This document shows, piece by piece, positions 33,829 to 42,319 of a stretch of DNA of 64,000 nt (position 1 is its first letter; each line of letters begins with the position of its first letter). The DNA is from Auritidibacter sp. Marseille-P8566 (GTDB lineage: Bacteria > Actinomycetota > Actinomycetes > Actinomycetales > Microbacteriaceae): positions 42,876-106,875 of the forward strand of contig CAMDEE010000006.1 in assembly GCA_945895375.1 (NCBI GenBank), in the 5' to 3' direction. Both the position numbers and the translations under genes were made by a program. The notes beneath the pieces are model-generated. The model ran no database searches and was not told the DNA's origin. It saw only the letters and a program-made list of their open reading frames with translations.

Positions 33829-34380
33829 TTGACTAAAAGAGCTCTCATCGTCATTGATGTTCAAAAGGGATTTAGTGAACACGATGTTAGTGGCGAAAGA
33901 AATAATCCTGCCTGCGAAGAAAACGTAGCCAAACTTATCGCTGCGTTTAGAGCAGCTGATCAACCAATAGTTTTTGTCAAACACAACTCCAAGTCAGAGA
34001 CCTCAGTTCTTCACCCAAGCAAAGAAGGTAATGAGTTCAAAGATGTTGTCTCTGGAACTCCTGATCTGCTAGTGACCAAGAGCGTGAACTCTGCCTTTTA
34101 TGGCGAACCGGATTTACATGCGTGGCTCAAGGAGAGCAACATAGAAGCTGTTGCTATCTGTGGCATTCAGACCAACATGTGCTGCGACGTAACTGCTCGC
34201 ATGGCTGGAAACCTAGGTCTTGATACCTGGTTCGTATTAGATGCAACCCATACCTTTGCTAAGACTGCTGGCGGAGTGAAGATTTCAGCCGAAGATTTAG
34301 CTCAAGCAACGGCCGTCAACCTATCAGGTGAATTTGCCGCTGTTATTTCTACCGAAGAAGCACTGTCTCAAATCCAATAG
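33829..34380 (+). CDS. Isochorismatase-family cysteine hydrolase (nicotinamidase-like)
   Basis: 183 residues. Catalytic triad visible: Asp10 in VIDVQKGF, Lys near 84 in LVTKSVNSAF, and Cys near 128 in CGIQTNMCCDVTAR, with the cis-peptide region before it. It could be a nicotinamidase, but the metal-binding histidines are not clear, so the substrate stays open. The start is TTG, 3 nt after the msrB stop (no better start), so probably coupled to msrB. Confidence 0.9.
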   Translation: MTKRALIVIDVQKGFSEHDVSGERNNPACEENVAKLIAAFRAADQPIVFVKHNSKSETSVLHPSKEGNEFKDVVSGTPDLLVTKSVNSAFYGEPDLHAWLKESNIEAVAICGIQTNMCCDVTARMAGNLGLDTWFVLDATHTFAKTAGGVKISAEDLAQATAVNLSGEFAAVISTEEALSQIQ

Positions 34381-34398
34381 TTTTGCATTCGCCCTTGC

Positions 34399-34404
34399 TA
34401 ATTT
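34399..34404 (+). promoter_or_regulatory. -10-like hexamer for the gene at 34411
   Basis: TAATTT, 6 nt before the ATG; no Shine-Dalgarno. Confidence 0.45.
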
Positions 34405-34410
34405 AGAGTC

Positions 34411-34659
34411 ATGAAGGAATTTGACGGCGCAAAGCTAAAAAAGAAAATCAACAAAAAAGTCAAGAAGAAGCTCGGTGGAGTAAACATCCAGGTTGAAAAG
34501 GGTAAAGGTGGCTTCATCTATTTCCTAGGCTTCATTGGAGCAGCTATTTACTATGTCTCAACTGCCCCTGACTTCTGGGCTGGAGCACTGGGTCTTCTCA
34601 AAGCAGCCGTTTGGCCAGCATTCTTGGTGTTTGCTGCCCTAAACGGATTCAACGGCTAG
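34411..34659 (+). CDS. Small basic membrane protein of unknown function
   Basis: 82 residues. The N-terminal 28 are very lysine-rich (KLKKKINKKVKKKLGG), followed by two hydrophobic segments (FIYFLGFIGAAIYYVST and FWAGALGLLKAAVWPAFLVFAAL). No named family recognised. Likely an inner-membrane protein with a basic cytoplasmic N-terminus. A bidirectional terminator separates it from tRNA-Thr. Confidence 0.75.
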   Translation: MKEFDGAKLKKKINKKVKKKLGGVNIQVEKGKGGFIYFLGFIGAAIYYVSTAPDFWAGALGLLKAAVWPAFLVFAALNGFNG

Positions 34660-34670
34660 CTTAAACAGAT

Positions 34671-34694
34671 AAACCTCCCTTTCAGGAGGTTTTC
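34671..34694. terminator. Bidirectional terminator between the small membrane protein gene and tRNA-Thr
   Basis: Stem AACCTCC/GGAGGTT with a 5-6 nt loop. On the plus strand TTTTC follows; on the minus strand TTTATCTGTTT follows. Confidence 0.8.
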
Positions 34695-34696
34695 TG

Positions 34697-34769
34697 GGCC
34701 GACCAGGGGACTCGAACCCCTAACCCTCGCATTACAAGTGCGATGCGCTACCAATTGCGCCAGGTCGGC
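34697..34769 (-). tRNA. tRNA-Thr (anticodon TGT)
   Basis: Minus strand: acceptor GCCGACC/GGTCGGC, D-arm GCGC/GCGC, anticodon stem TCGCA/TGCGA with loop CTTGTAA, T-stem GGGGT.../...CCCC with TTCGAGT. Reads ACA. The base after the acceptor (discriminator) is C, giving GGTCGGC-C-CAG rather than the usual A; CCA is not encoded in the standard place. Confidence 0.95.
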
Positions 34770-34828
34770 TAGGACACTTTGGTCCGAAGAAAAGTTTAGC
34801 GTTGATTTTGAGTCTGTTTTGCAATTTT

Positions 34829-34870
34829 ATATAAAAAGAAACCGGCTTCCCAGATATTGGAAAGCCGGTT
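34829..34870 (-). terminator. Terminator of the DsbA-like/lipoprotein operon
   Basis: Nine-bp stem AACCGGCTT/AAGCCGGTT (34840-34848/34862-34870), extended by CC.../...GG; followed on the minus strand by TCTTTTTATAT. Confidence 0.9.
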
Positions 34871-34888
34871 GCTTGTAATTCCTAGGAA

Positions 34889-35287
34889 CTAGTCCTTAGC
34901 TTCGTACTTTACCTTTAGCACTGATGAGGTGAAAGGTCCGTACTCTTCGCCACTTACGATTGCACGGTACTGGTACTCGCCTACTTCATCCTTCACAAGT
35001 GCGAAACCAACGCTACTTGAGCCCTTGCTAGCTGTGATCTTACGGAACTGAGCCCATGAACCACCAGGTACTAGTTCTTCAATGACGATGTCAAAGGTTT
35101 CGATGGTTGCGTCTGTTAGGTCTAGGTCGCCTACTACGTTGGCACGGTCGCCAACTTTGTAAACACCGGTCTCTCCAGTTGCTGAACGAAGGACAACCTG
35201 CTTTGCGCCTTCCGCTGCACAAGCTGACAATGTGATTGCGATTACTGATGCAATAACTGCTGCAAATAGTGATTTCTTCAAGATCAT
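34889..35287 (-). CDS. Lipoprotein of unknown function
   Basis: 132 residues. Signal peptide with lipobox LSAC (Cys near residue 23): MILKKSLFAAVIASVIAITL then SACAAEG. The mature part is about 110 residues, mostly beta by appearance (VVLRSATGETGVYKVGD, VGEYQYRAIV), perhaps an Ig-like fold. The ATG at 35287 has AAGGA too close; a TTG at 35281 two codons later would be at a better distance, so the true start may be there. It follows the DsbA-like gene by 4 nt. Confidence 0.85.
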   Translation of the reverse strand: MILKKSLFAAVIASVIAITLSACAAEGAKQVVLRSATGETGVYKVGDRANVVGDLDLTDATIETFDIVIEELVPGGSWAQFRKITASKGSSSVGFALVKDEVGEYQYRAIVSGEEYGPFTSSVLKVKYEAKD

Positions 35288-35291
35288 TTCC

Positions 35292-36146
35292 TTAGTTTGA
35301 TGTTTTCTTTTGGTGGGTGGTGAAGAACTGGGCGAATCTAGCAGGGTTCACTAGATCCTCTGCATTGCCTCCCCAGTCATAAACGTTTCCGTTTACTAGA
35401 ACATAAGGAGTTCCACGAGGGATTTCCTTACCTGTCACAGCTGGCTGGCTGAATGCTTCAGCAGTTCTGTTCTCGATGTATTTTCCGTAACGCTTCTGAT
35501 CGATACAGGCATTCATCTCGTCGTTGATTTCAACTCCAGCGCTCTTCAAGGTTTCCTTTAGATCTGCATCAGAAGGACCAGGGGTGTTTTCCTGAGGCTG
35601 GTTTGTGTATAGCGCTGTGTTCACATCGTAGAACTTATCTGGCTGCGAATTAGCAACACAAAGAGCTGCGTTAGTTGATCTAGAAGAGTAGTTGTTCAGT
35701 GATTGTCCATCCAAGAATGAGATTGGGTGGTATTCAACTGTTGCTAGACCTGACTCAACCCAAGCCTTAATCTGGCTGGCGTTAGGGTCCTTGAACAACT
35801 TACAAACTGGACACTGGTAGTCCTGGTAGATAACAATCTGGTTGCCCTTTTTAGCTTCTGCTGATGTCACTGGCAGAAGATCCTTACCAAGCAAAACACC
35901 ACCTAGAGCGGTTGTGTTAGCTGGAACCTTCTTAGCGTTTTCAGCATTGGTGTTAGTTGTGTTTGAGAATGCGAAAACAGCAGCAACAACTCCTGCAACA
36001 ACGGCAACGATTCCGACAGTTAGACCAACTGAGAGCAGTAAGCGCTTGAGCTTGTCGCCTTGAGCCTTCTTTTCTCTAAGTTCGCGAGCCTTTGCTCTTG
36101 CCTGTTCACGTTGTTCCGATCTGGTTGGACGCGGAGTCTGGGACAT
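35292..36146 (-). CDS. DsbA-family thiol oxidoreductase, membrane-anchored
   Basis: 284 residues. Basic N-terminus (REQARAKARELREKKAQGDK), a transmembrane helix (LLLSVGLTVGIVAVVAGVVAAVFAF, about 38-62), and an extracytoplasmic thioredoxin fold with active site CPVC (YQDYQCPVCKLF), plus the cis-Pro region RGTPYVLVN. Probably oxidises or isomerises disulfides in exported proteins. Start chosen at the ATG at 36146 (MSQTPRP), with GAGGTGAAG at a good distance; a GTG 9 nt further upstream would sit in that site. Confidence 0.92.
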   Translation of the reverse strand: MSQTPRPTRSEQREQARAKARELREKKAQGDKLKRLLLSVGLTVGIVAVVAGVVAAVFAFSNTTNTNAENAKKVPANTTALGGVLLGKDLLPVTSAEAKKGNQIVIYQDYQCPVCKLFKDPNASQIKAWVESGLATVEYHPISFLDGQSLNNYSSRSTNAALCVANSQPDKFYDVNTALYTNQPQENTPGPSDADLKETLKSAGVEINDEMNACIDQKRYGKYIENRTAEAFSQPAVTGKEIPRGTPYVLVNGNVYDWGGNAEDLVNPARFAQFFTTHQKKTSN

Positions 36147-36231
36147 ATTCTTCACCTCTGGTTGTTTATGGTCAGATTGGGTAAATACCCAAAAGCATAG
36201 GTTTTCTAGTCTAAACGACTCCTAGGCAATG

Positions 36232-36319
36232 TAATAATAGGAGAAGCCCTGGCACCCGCCTAGGCCACTAATTCACTACGGATCGTGCGGCTCGTTCCTG
36301 CCGCTGAAGGAGTAATACC
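36232..36319 (+). promoter_or_regulatory. Promoter and leader of the ABC-ATPase gene with a GC-rich hairpin
   Basis: TAATAAT (36232-36238) is a good -10; no clear -35. The following leader of about 75 nt holds the hairpin GCGGC/GCCGC (36287-36304), ending 3 nt before GAAGGAG and 15 nt before the ATG. Confidence 0.45.
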
Positions 36320-37531
36320 ATGGCATCAGTGACTTTTGAAAAAGCCACAAGGATCTACCCGGGCGGAACTCGCCCAGCAGTTGACCAAGTTGAGTTGACT
36401 GTCAAGGACGGAGAATTCCTAGTTCTCGTCGGTCCATCTGGTTGCGGAAAGACCACAACTCTACGTATGCTAGCTGGCCTTGAAGAGGTCAACGAAGGTC
36501 GCATCTTGATTGGTGACCGCGACGTAACCCAGGTCCCACCAAAGGACCGCGACATCGCGATGGTTTTCCAAAACTACGCGCTATACCCACACATGACCGT
36601 TTCAGAAAACATGGGCTTCGCTCTAAAGATTGCCGGTGTGAAGAAAGACGAGCGTGCAGCGCGTGTTCTAGAAGCTGCAAAGCTTTTGGATCTAGAGCCA
36701 TACCTAGACCGTAAGCCAAAGGCACTATCTGGTGGTCAGCGTCAGCGTGTTGCTATGGGTCGTGCGATTGTTCGTAAGCCAGAAGTATTCCTTATGGATG
36801 AGCCGCTATCAAACCTTGATGCGAAGCTTCGTGTTGCAACTAGAACTCAGATTGCATCACTTCAGCGTCGTCTAGGTGTTACGACTGTTTACGTAACTCA
36901 CGATCAGGTTGAAGCTATGACCATGGGTGACAGAGTTGCTGTATTGAAGGACGGTGTTCTTCAGCAGGTTGATACTCCTCGTGCTCTATACGAAACTCCA
37001 GCAAACGTATTCGTTGCTGGCTTCATCGGTTCTCCTGCGATGAACCTATTGACACTGAAGATTTCTGCTGGTGGAGTCAAGTTCGGTAACACAACCTTAA
37101 AGATCAAGGCAACTGTACTTGCTAAGACCAAGGAAAAGTCAATCACTGTTGGTCTTCGCCCAGAAGATCTAGTTATCTCTAAGAAAGATGGAATCCAGGT
37201 TGAGATCGATGTTATCGAAGAGCTAGGTGCAGATGCGTTCCTTTACGGTTCAGCGGTAATCGAAGGTAAGAAGACCGACGTCATCGCTCGTATCGGATCA
37301 ATTAGCTCACTACGCTCAGGTGACAAGGTTTACCTAAAGCCTCAGGGTGGAATCACTCACCTATTCGATGTAACCACTGGTCTTCGTCTAAACAACGATG
37401 CTCCAGCGGCTGCAAAGAAGGTTGCAGCTGCACCAGCTGCTAAGAAGCCTGCTGCTAAGAAGCCAGCAGCTAAAAAGGTTGCAGCGAAGAAGCCTGCTGC
37501 AAAGAAGCCAGCTGCTAAAAAGACTAAGTAG
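36320..37531 (+). CDS. Sugar ABC transporter ATP-binding protein (UgpC/MsmK/MsiK type) with lysine-rich tail
   Basis: Shared energising ATPase for carbohydrate importers. Walker A GPSGCGKTT (38-46), signature LSGGQRQRV (near 137), Walker B VFLMDEPLSNLD, switch His YVTHDQVEAMTMGDR, then the MalK-type C-terminal OB/TOBE region to about residue 350. Residues 363-403 are an added tail of [10 protein letters not shown] repeats, like the histone-like protein at 13030-13656. No permease or binding protein is adjacent, as expected for a multi-system ATPase. Strong GAAGGAG. A terminator follows. Confidence 0.93.
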   Translation: MASVTFEKATRIYPGGTRPAVDQVELTVKDGEFLVLVGPSGCGKTTTLRMLAGLEEVNEGRILIGDRDVTQVPPKDRDIAMVFQNYALYPHMTVSENMGFALKIAGVKKDERAARVLEAAKLLDLEPYLDRKPKALSGGQRQRVAMGRAIVRKPEVFLMDEPLSNLDAKLRVATRTQIASLQRRLGVTTVYVTHDQVEAMTMGDRVAVLKDGVLQQVDTPRALYETPANVFVAGFIGSPAMNLLTLKISAGGVKFGNTTLKIKATVLAKTKEKSITVGLRPEDLVISKKDGIQVEIDVIEELGADAFLYGSAVIEGKKTDVIARIGSISSLRSGDKVYLKPQGGITHLFDVTTGLRLNNDAPAAAKKVAAAPAAKKPAAKKPAAKKVAAKKPAAKKPAAKKTK

Positions 37532-37543
37532 TTCACTCAAGAT

Positions 37544-37577
37544 AAATGCCCCGGCCAATTGGTCGGGGCATTTCTTT
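37544..37577. terminator. Bidirectional terminator between the ABC-ATPase gene and rlmB
   Basis: Stem AAATGCCCCGGCC/GGTCGGGGCATTT with loop AATT; plus strand continues TCTTTGTTT, minus strand ATCTTG preceded by A/T pairs in the stem. Confidence 0.9.
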
Positions 37578-37587
37578 GTTTAAGTGT

Positions 37588-38670
37588 TTATTTGATGTTC
37601 TTGATTCTGGCTTTAGAGACTTCATATAGAGCAACTGATGCTGCAATACCGGCGTTTAGGGATTCGGTGTCTCTAGCAATAGGTACAGAAAGAATCGCAT
37701 CACAGTTTTCTTGAACCAGTCTTGAAAGGCCTTTGCCTTCGCTACCGATAACAAGAAGAAGTGGTTCATTGCCTAGTTTGAATGTTGGTAGCGACATGTC
37801 TCCTCCACCATCAAGACCAACGACGAATAGTCCACGCTTCTGGAACTCTTTGATGGTTGCGTTTAGGTTGGCAGCCAGTGCAACAGGAACTCTAGATGCA
37901 GCTCCAGCTGATGTCTTCCACGCAGAAGCTGTAACACCAACAGATCTTCTCTGCGGAACGATTACACCTTGGCCGCCAAAAGCAGCAACAGATCTAATGA
38001 TTGCTCCGAGGTTTCTAGGATCTGTTATTCCATCGAGAGCAACTAGTAGTGGCTTTTGACCTCTAGCCAGAATCTTGTCTAGTAGTTCACTTGGGTGCTG
38101 GTAGTTGTATGGAGGAACTTGAAGAGCAATGCCTTGGTGAACTGCATCGTGACCAGTCATACGATCCATCTCTGGACGAGTAACTTCACCAACAGAAATA
38201 CCTCTTGCATTCGCAAGCGAGATTGCTTCCTTGACTCGGTCATCCATCTCAATACGAGCAGCGATGAACAATGAGGTTGCTGGAACCTTTGCTCTTAGAG
38301 CTTCTAGCACTGAGTTACGACCTGAAAGAACTTCGCCTGATTCAGCAGCCTTCTGAACTCTTCTACCAGTTCTCGCTGCACCTCCTGCGTTCCCTGCAGT
38401 TCTAGAGCCAGGTGCTAGGAACTCACCCTTCTTAGTTGTTAGAGCTGATCCTGGCTTCGCTTTAGCAACCCTTGGGGTAACGGCAGCTTTACGCTCTCTG
38501 AGAGCCTTAGCTTTAGCAGCTGGGTGATACTTACGGTCTTCAGCCTTAGGGGTTGGGCCACGACCTTCGAGAGCCTGACGCCCTTTGCCTCCGGTGCCAA
38601 CCTTAGGAGCTCCTTTGGAGCCACCCTTTTTAGCCTTTGCTGCGCCTGGACGGCCTGGTTTCCTAGCCAT
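37588..38670 (-). CDS. rlmB: 23S rRNA (guanosine2251-2'-O)-methyltransferase with a basic N-terminal extension
   Basis: SpoU/TrmH-family enzyme, 360 residues. The catalytic domain has GRNSVLEALRA (substrate-binding L30e-like), LDGITDPRNLGAIIRSVAAFG (motif 1), VIGSEGKGLSRL (motif 2) and CDAILSVPIARDTESLNAGIAASV (motif 3, SAM knot). The first 110 residues are Lys/Ala/Gly/Arg-rich and probably disordered, usual for Microbacteriaceae and possibly for rRNA binding (inference). Overlaps the end of cysS by 8 nt. Confidence 0.94.
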   Translation of the reverse strand: MARKPGRPGAAKAKKGGSKGAPKVGTGGKGRQALEGRGPTPKAEDRKYHPAAKAKALRERKAAVTPRVAKAKPGSALTTKKGEFLAPGSRTAGNAGGAARTGRRVQKAAESGEVLSGRNSVLEALRAKVPATSLFIAARIEMDDRVKEAISLANARGISVGEVTRPEMDRMTGHDAVHQGIALQVPPYNYQHPSELLDKILARGQKPLLVALDGITDPRNLGAIIRSVAAFGGQGVIVPQRRSVGVTASAWKTSAGAASRVPVALAANLNATIKEFQKRGLFVVGLDGGGDMSLPTFKLGNEPLLLVIGSEGKGLSRLVQENCDAILSVPIARDTESLNAGIAASVALYEVSKARIKNIK

Positions 38671-40042
38671 TAAAACTCCACATCGTTATATCTTTCATAT
38701 CTTTGAGCGTTACGCCCATTTGCTCTAACTCAAGCCTTATCTGATCGGCACGAGCAAAATCTTTAGCCTTTTTGGCTGCATTTCTTTCTTGAATAAGGTC
38801 ATTAACCTGATTAGTCAATTCTTCACTAATACGTGGTTCTTGATAAGCAAATGTGAGCCCTAGAACATGAACCATATTTTTGACTTGTTCAACACATAAC
38901 TTTAGGGCTTCTTGGTCGTTGCTATCAAAAGCAGTGTTTCCTGCTCTAACTCTCTCATGGATTACAGCAAGTGCACCCGGAACATTTAGATCTGAATCCA
39001 TGGCCTTAGCAAATTCAGCAGGTAAGTACTGGTAATCAATCTCTACGTGCTTTGTATTAGTGGTTCTTTTTAGGAACCCAGTTATGCGATCTAGTGCTAC
39101 TTGAGCATCTCTAATAGATGACTCTGAGTAGTCCAGGTTAGATCTGTATTGAGCAGATAGAAGCCAATATCTAATTGCACCCCAGCTTCCAGCTTTAGTT
39201 AGGTCTTCAACTGAGACACCGTTGCCTAAACTCTTCGACATCTTGTTGCCATTTATGGTTACCAATGCATTGTGTAACCAGAAGTTAGCGAAGTTATCTC
39301 CAGCTGCTCTTGATTGAGCAAGTTCATTCTCATGGTGAGGAAAACGAAGGTCAAGTCCACCACCGTGAATATCAAATGATTCACCTAAGAAATGCTTTGA
39401 CATGGCAGAACATTCGATATGCCAGCCAGGTCTTGCTAATCCCCAAGGAGTTTTCCAAGCAGCTGTTGCTGGTTCCTCAGGTTTATGCGCCTTGAATAGA
39501 GCAAAGTCGTTAGGTGATTTTCTACCAAAACTGGCATCTAACTCACCCTCCATGTTTTCAAGTTTCTGATTGGTTAGTTCGCCGTAGTTAGGCCAAGAAG
39601 CAGTATCGAAGAAAACATTTGCACTGCCATCAGATGCTTGGTAGGCATGGCCGAGTTTGATTAGCTTCTCAACTAAAGCAATCATGTCGTCAATGTGTTC
39701 TGTTGCTCTAGGAGCGTGAGTTGGATCCGTGATGTTTAGATTTGCATACGCATCGTTGAAGGTTGCTTCGACTTCTTTAGCAAATTCACGCCAGTCACGA
39801 GTGCCAGCATTTACTAAAACCTTGTCATCAATGTCCGTGACATTTCTAACTAGGGTTACCTCATATTCCAAGGCATTTAGCCATCTATTCAGAACGTCAT
39901 AAACCAGAGCGCTTCGAAGATGCCCTAGATGTGGAGCTGATTGAACAGTTGGGCCACAGACATACATCTTTACTAGGCCAGGGGTAAGTGGATGGAAAGC
40001 TCTAAGTTCTTGGGATTTAGAGTCGAAAAGTTCTAGGGCCAC
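38663..40042 (-). CDS. cysS: Cysteinyl-tRNA synthetase
   Basis: 459 residues. MYVCGPTVQSAPHLGHLRSAL carries the zinc Cys and the HLGH (HIGH) signature, WHIECSAMS and GGGLDLRFPHHENE are the zinc-site region, and KMSKSLGN is the KMSKS loop. The C-terminal DALR domain is present. GTG start, 2 nt after the ispDF stop. Part of carD-ispDF-cysS-rlmB, a common actinobacterial order. Confidence 0.96.
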   Translation of the reverse strand: MALELFDSKSQELRAFHPLTPGLVKMYVCGPTVQSAPHLGHLRSALVYDVLNRWLNALEYEVTLVRNVTDIDDKVLVNAGTRDWREFAKEVEATFNDAYANLNITDPTHAPRATEHIDDMIALVEKLIKLGHAYQASDGSANVFFDTASWPNYGELTNQKLENMEGELDASFGRKSPNDFALFKAHKPEEPATAAWKTPWGLARPGWHIECSAMSKHFLGESFDIHGGGLDLRFPHHENELAQSRAAGDNFANFWLHNALVTINGNKMSKSLGNGVSVEDLTKAGSWGAIRYWLLSAQYRSNLDYSESSIRDAQVALDRITGFLKRTTNTKHVEIDYQYLPAEFAKAMDSDLNVPGALAVIHERVRAGNTAFDSNDQEALKLCVEQVKNMVHVLGLTFAYQEPRISEELTNQVNDLIQERNAAKKAKDFARADQIRLELEQMGVTLKDMKDITMWSFNG

Positions 40043-40044
40043 GA

Positions 40045-41211
40045 CTAGAGCCTACCTTTGGTGCTTTCAATAAGAGCGGTGGCTACAGCCCCAACTCCTT
40101 CAGAAGATCCAAGGAAACCAAGGCCATCTGTGGTGGTTGCCCCCACGCTAACTGGAGCCCCAACTAGAGAAGATAAAGCAACTTCAACTTCTTCTCTACG
40201 AGGTGAAAGCTTTGGCTTGTTACCAATCAATTGAACGCTTACGTTGACTACCTTCCAGCCAGCAGCTGATAGTAATCTCAAGGTTTCTGTGATGAACACA
40301 GACCCGTTAGCCCCTGCATACTCAGGCTTATCAACACCAAAGTTAGAGCCAATATCCCCTAGTCCTGCGGCTGCTAGCAATGCATCGACTACTGCGTGAG
40401 CAAGAGCATCACCATCGCTATGACCTTCTAAACCAACTTCGTTGGGCCAAAGAATAGTTCCGAGATACAGAGGTTTAGTTGCATCATCTGAGAAGCGATG
40501 AACATCGGTGCCAATACCTGATCTCTGCTCTGCTTTATTACCAAGAAGAAGTTCTGCATATTCAAGATCAGCTTGAACTGTGATCTTGAAAGCCATTGCA
40601 TCACCAATCACAGAAGTTACTAGAACTCCCTGCGCTTGAAGAAGGCTTGCATCATCGGTGTAATCATCAGTTGCTTTTTCATAGCCAGAAACAATTTGCT
40701 CTCTTGAGAATCCTTGAGGAGTTTGAGCAATACGAAGTTCATTTCTATCAACTGTTCCAAGCACAACATCTTGATTGACGCTCTTGATGGTGTCAACAAC
40801 TGGAAGGACAGGAATAACTGCAGACCCTGTTTCAATTACTGCGTTAGCTACTCTTTCAAAGACTGAAGTTGGTGTGAAGCATCTAGCTGCATCATGAATC
40901 AAAACTACTTTTGCCTGAGAGGAAACTTCTTTCAAAGCATTAGCAATTGAACCCTGTCTGGATAAACCACCTGGAGTGAAAGCTAATTTGACTCTCTCCC
41001 CTGCGAATGCTATAGCAATGGTCGCAAACTCCTCAACACGATCTTCATGAGAGGCAACGACGACCTGGATAAGGCCATTGATTTCAAGGATGTTTTCTAG
41101 AGCATGCTCTAGAAGAGTCTTTTCAGATATTTTGACTAGGGCTTTAGGGATACCTGCTTGTAATCTGCTTCCATCGCCAGCGGCAACAAGAATGACAGCT
41201 ATTTCACTCAT
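40045..41211 (-). CDS. ispDF: Bifunctional MEP cytidylyltransferase / MECDP synthase (IspD-IspF fusion)
   Basis: Two MEP-pathway enzymes in one chain. IspD half (1-225): VILVAAGDGSRLQAGIPKAL, VLIHDAARCF, DDASLLQ. IspF half (from about 230): GIGTDVHRFS (metal site DxH), GHSDGDALAHAVVDALLAA, DIGSNFG and the C-terminal ATTTDGLGFLG. Length 388 equals other fused forms. AGGAGGCACCAG before the ATG. IspE is far off at 2110-3033. Confidence 0.96.
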   Translation of the reverse strand: MSEIAVILVAAGDGSRLQAGIPKALVKISEKTLLEHALENILEINGLIQVVVASHEDRVEEFATIAIAFAGERVKLAFTPGGLSRQGSIANALKEVSSQAKVVLIHDAARCFTPTSVFERVANAVIETGSAVIPVLPVVDTIKSVNQDVVLGTVDRNELRIAQTPQGFSREQIVSGYEKATDDYTDDASLLQAQGVLVTSVIGDAMAFKITVQADLEYAELLLGNKAEQRSGIGTDVHRFSDDATKPLYLGTILWPNEVGLEGHSDGDALAHAVVDALLAAAGLGDIGSNFGVDKPEYAGANGSVFITETLRLLSAAGWKVVNVSVQLIGNKPKLSPRREEVEVALSSLVGAPVSVGATTTDGLGFLGSSEGVGAVATALIESTKGRL

Positions 41212-41247
41212 CTGGTGCCTCCTAGTTGGGCAGTGAGCTCTTGAGCT

Positions 41248-41742
41248 CTATTTAGCTCCCTTAGCCAGAACTTTAAGAATGTGTGCCTCAGCACCTGGAT
41301 CATCGGTCTTTAGAGCAAGTGCTAGCTCTGAGACAAGAATCTGCATGGCCTTAGCCAACATACGCTTTTCACCGGCTGAAAGACCGCGGTCCTGCTGACG
41401 TCTCCAAAGGTCACGAACGATCTCAGAGACCTTCATAACATCTCCAGATGCAAGCTTTTCCTGGTTGGCCTTGAATCTTCTAGACCAGTTGGTTGGCTCT
41501 TCGATGAATTCTTCCTTGAGCTTGGCTTCAACCTTCTTGACACCCTTGGCATCAATAACGTCTCTAACCCCCACCTCGGATTCAGCAGTTTCTGCTGGTA
41601 CCCAGATAATCAGGTTTCCGGCTTCTACCTTTAGCTTCAGGTATAGCTTTTTCTCACCGCGGAACTCTTTCTTAGCAACTTCAAGAATCTCGGCGGCTCC
41701 GTGGTGCGGGTAGACAACTGTCAGTCCCTTTTTGAATTCCAT
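41248..41742 (-). CDS. carD: CarD-family transcriptional regulator
   Basis: RNA-polymerase-binding factor that stabilises open complexes. It opens [20 protein letters not shown], the RNAP-interaction (Tudor-like) domain, with [19 protein letters not shown], and the helical DNA-binding C-terminus with [11 protein letters not shown]. Length 164. The start is the ATG at 41742 behind AAGGGAAAGC; the open frame to 41901 runs into the divergent lipoprotein gene. It heads the ispDF-cysS-rlmB group. Confidence 0.95.
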   Translation of the reverse strand: MEFKKGLTVVYPHHGAAEILEVAKKEFRGEKKLYLKLKVEAGNLIIWVPAETAESEVGVRDVIDAKGVKKVEAKLKEEFIEEPTNWSRRFKANQEKLASGDVMKVSEIVRDLWRRQQDRGLSAGEKRMLAKAMQILVSELALALKTDDPGAEAHILKVLAKGAK

Positions 41743-41830
41743 GGATAGCTTTCCCTTCGCAAACCCCCAGTTTACCACAGGTTCGATTTTTTCAGCAGAT
41801 AGAATATAAAGGCATTCATCAGGAGGAAAA

Positions 41831-42319
41831 TTGCTACTTCGTAGAGCTCTTTTAGCATCAACCATCGCAATCGCCACAGTTCTATCAACTGCGGGCTGCA
41901 ACTTCTTTTCACCAGTAGCCTCCCTTGACTACTACGCACCAAGCGATGGTTCTCAGGCAGATATTGGCAAGCTAAAGGCTAGAAACCTCATTTCCCTTCA
42001 GGATGAAGCTGGAAACTCAGGGTTTGTGGGTGCATTTGCCAATTCAGGAAGTGAAGAAATCACTTTTGCTATCAAATATGAAGCTGGAATTGGATATGGA
42101 CAGACCGGATATCGCGAGTTCACTGTTGGGGCATACGAAGTATTGAACTTTGGCTATCAGAACACAAAGCCACTGGATCTTGAACTTGGCGGCAAGCCAG
42201 GAGATGTCAGAAGAATCTTGGTCTACACAAACACAGACCAGGCAAGCATCAACGTTCCTGTAATGGATGCAACCTTGCAAGAATACGCTGACCTAGTTTC
42301 AAAACTAGGTAAGAACTAA
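41831..42319 (+). CDS. Lipoprotein of unknown function, divergent from carD
   Basis: 162 residues with a signal peptide ([18 protein letters not shown]) and lipobox TAGC (Cys23). The exported part ([30 protein letters not shown]) has no recognised domain; similar proteins lie beside carD or senX3 in related bacteria (from memory, not checked). The start is TTG at 41831 behind a perfect AGGAGG, chosen for that reason. Its stop overlaps the convergent regX3 end by 4 nt. Confidence 0.82.
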   Translation: MLLRRALLASTIAIATVLSTAGCNFFSPVASLDYYAPSDGSQADIGKLKARNLISLQDEAGNSGFVGAFANSGSEEITFAIKYEAGIGYGQTGYREFTVGAYEVLNFGYQNTKPLDLELGGKPGDVRRILVYTNTDQASINVPVMDATLQEYADLVSKLGKN

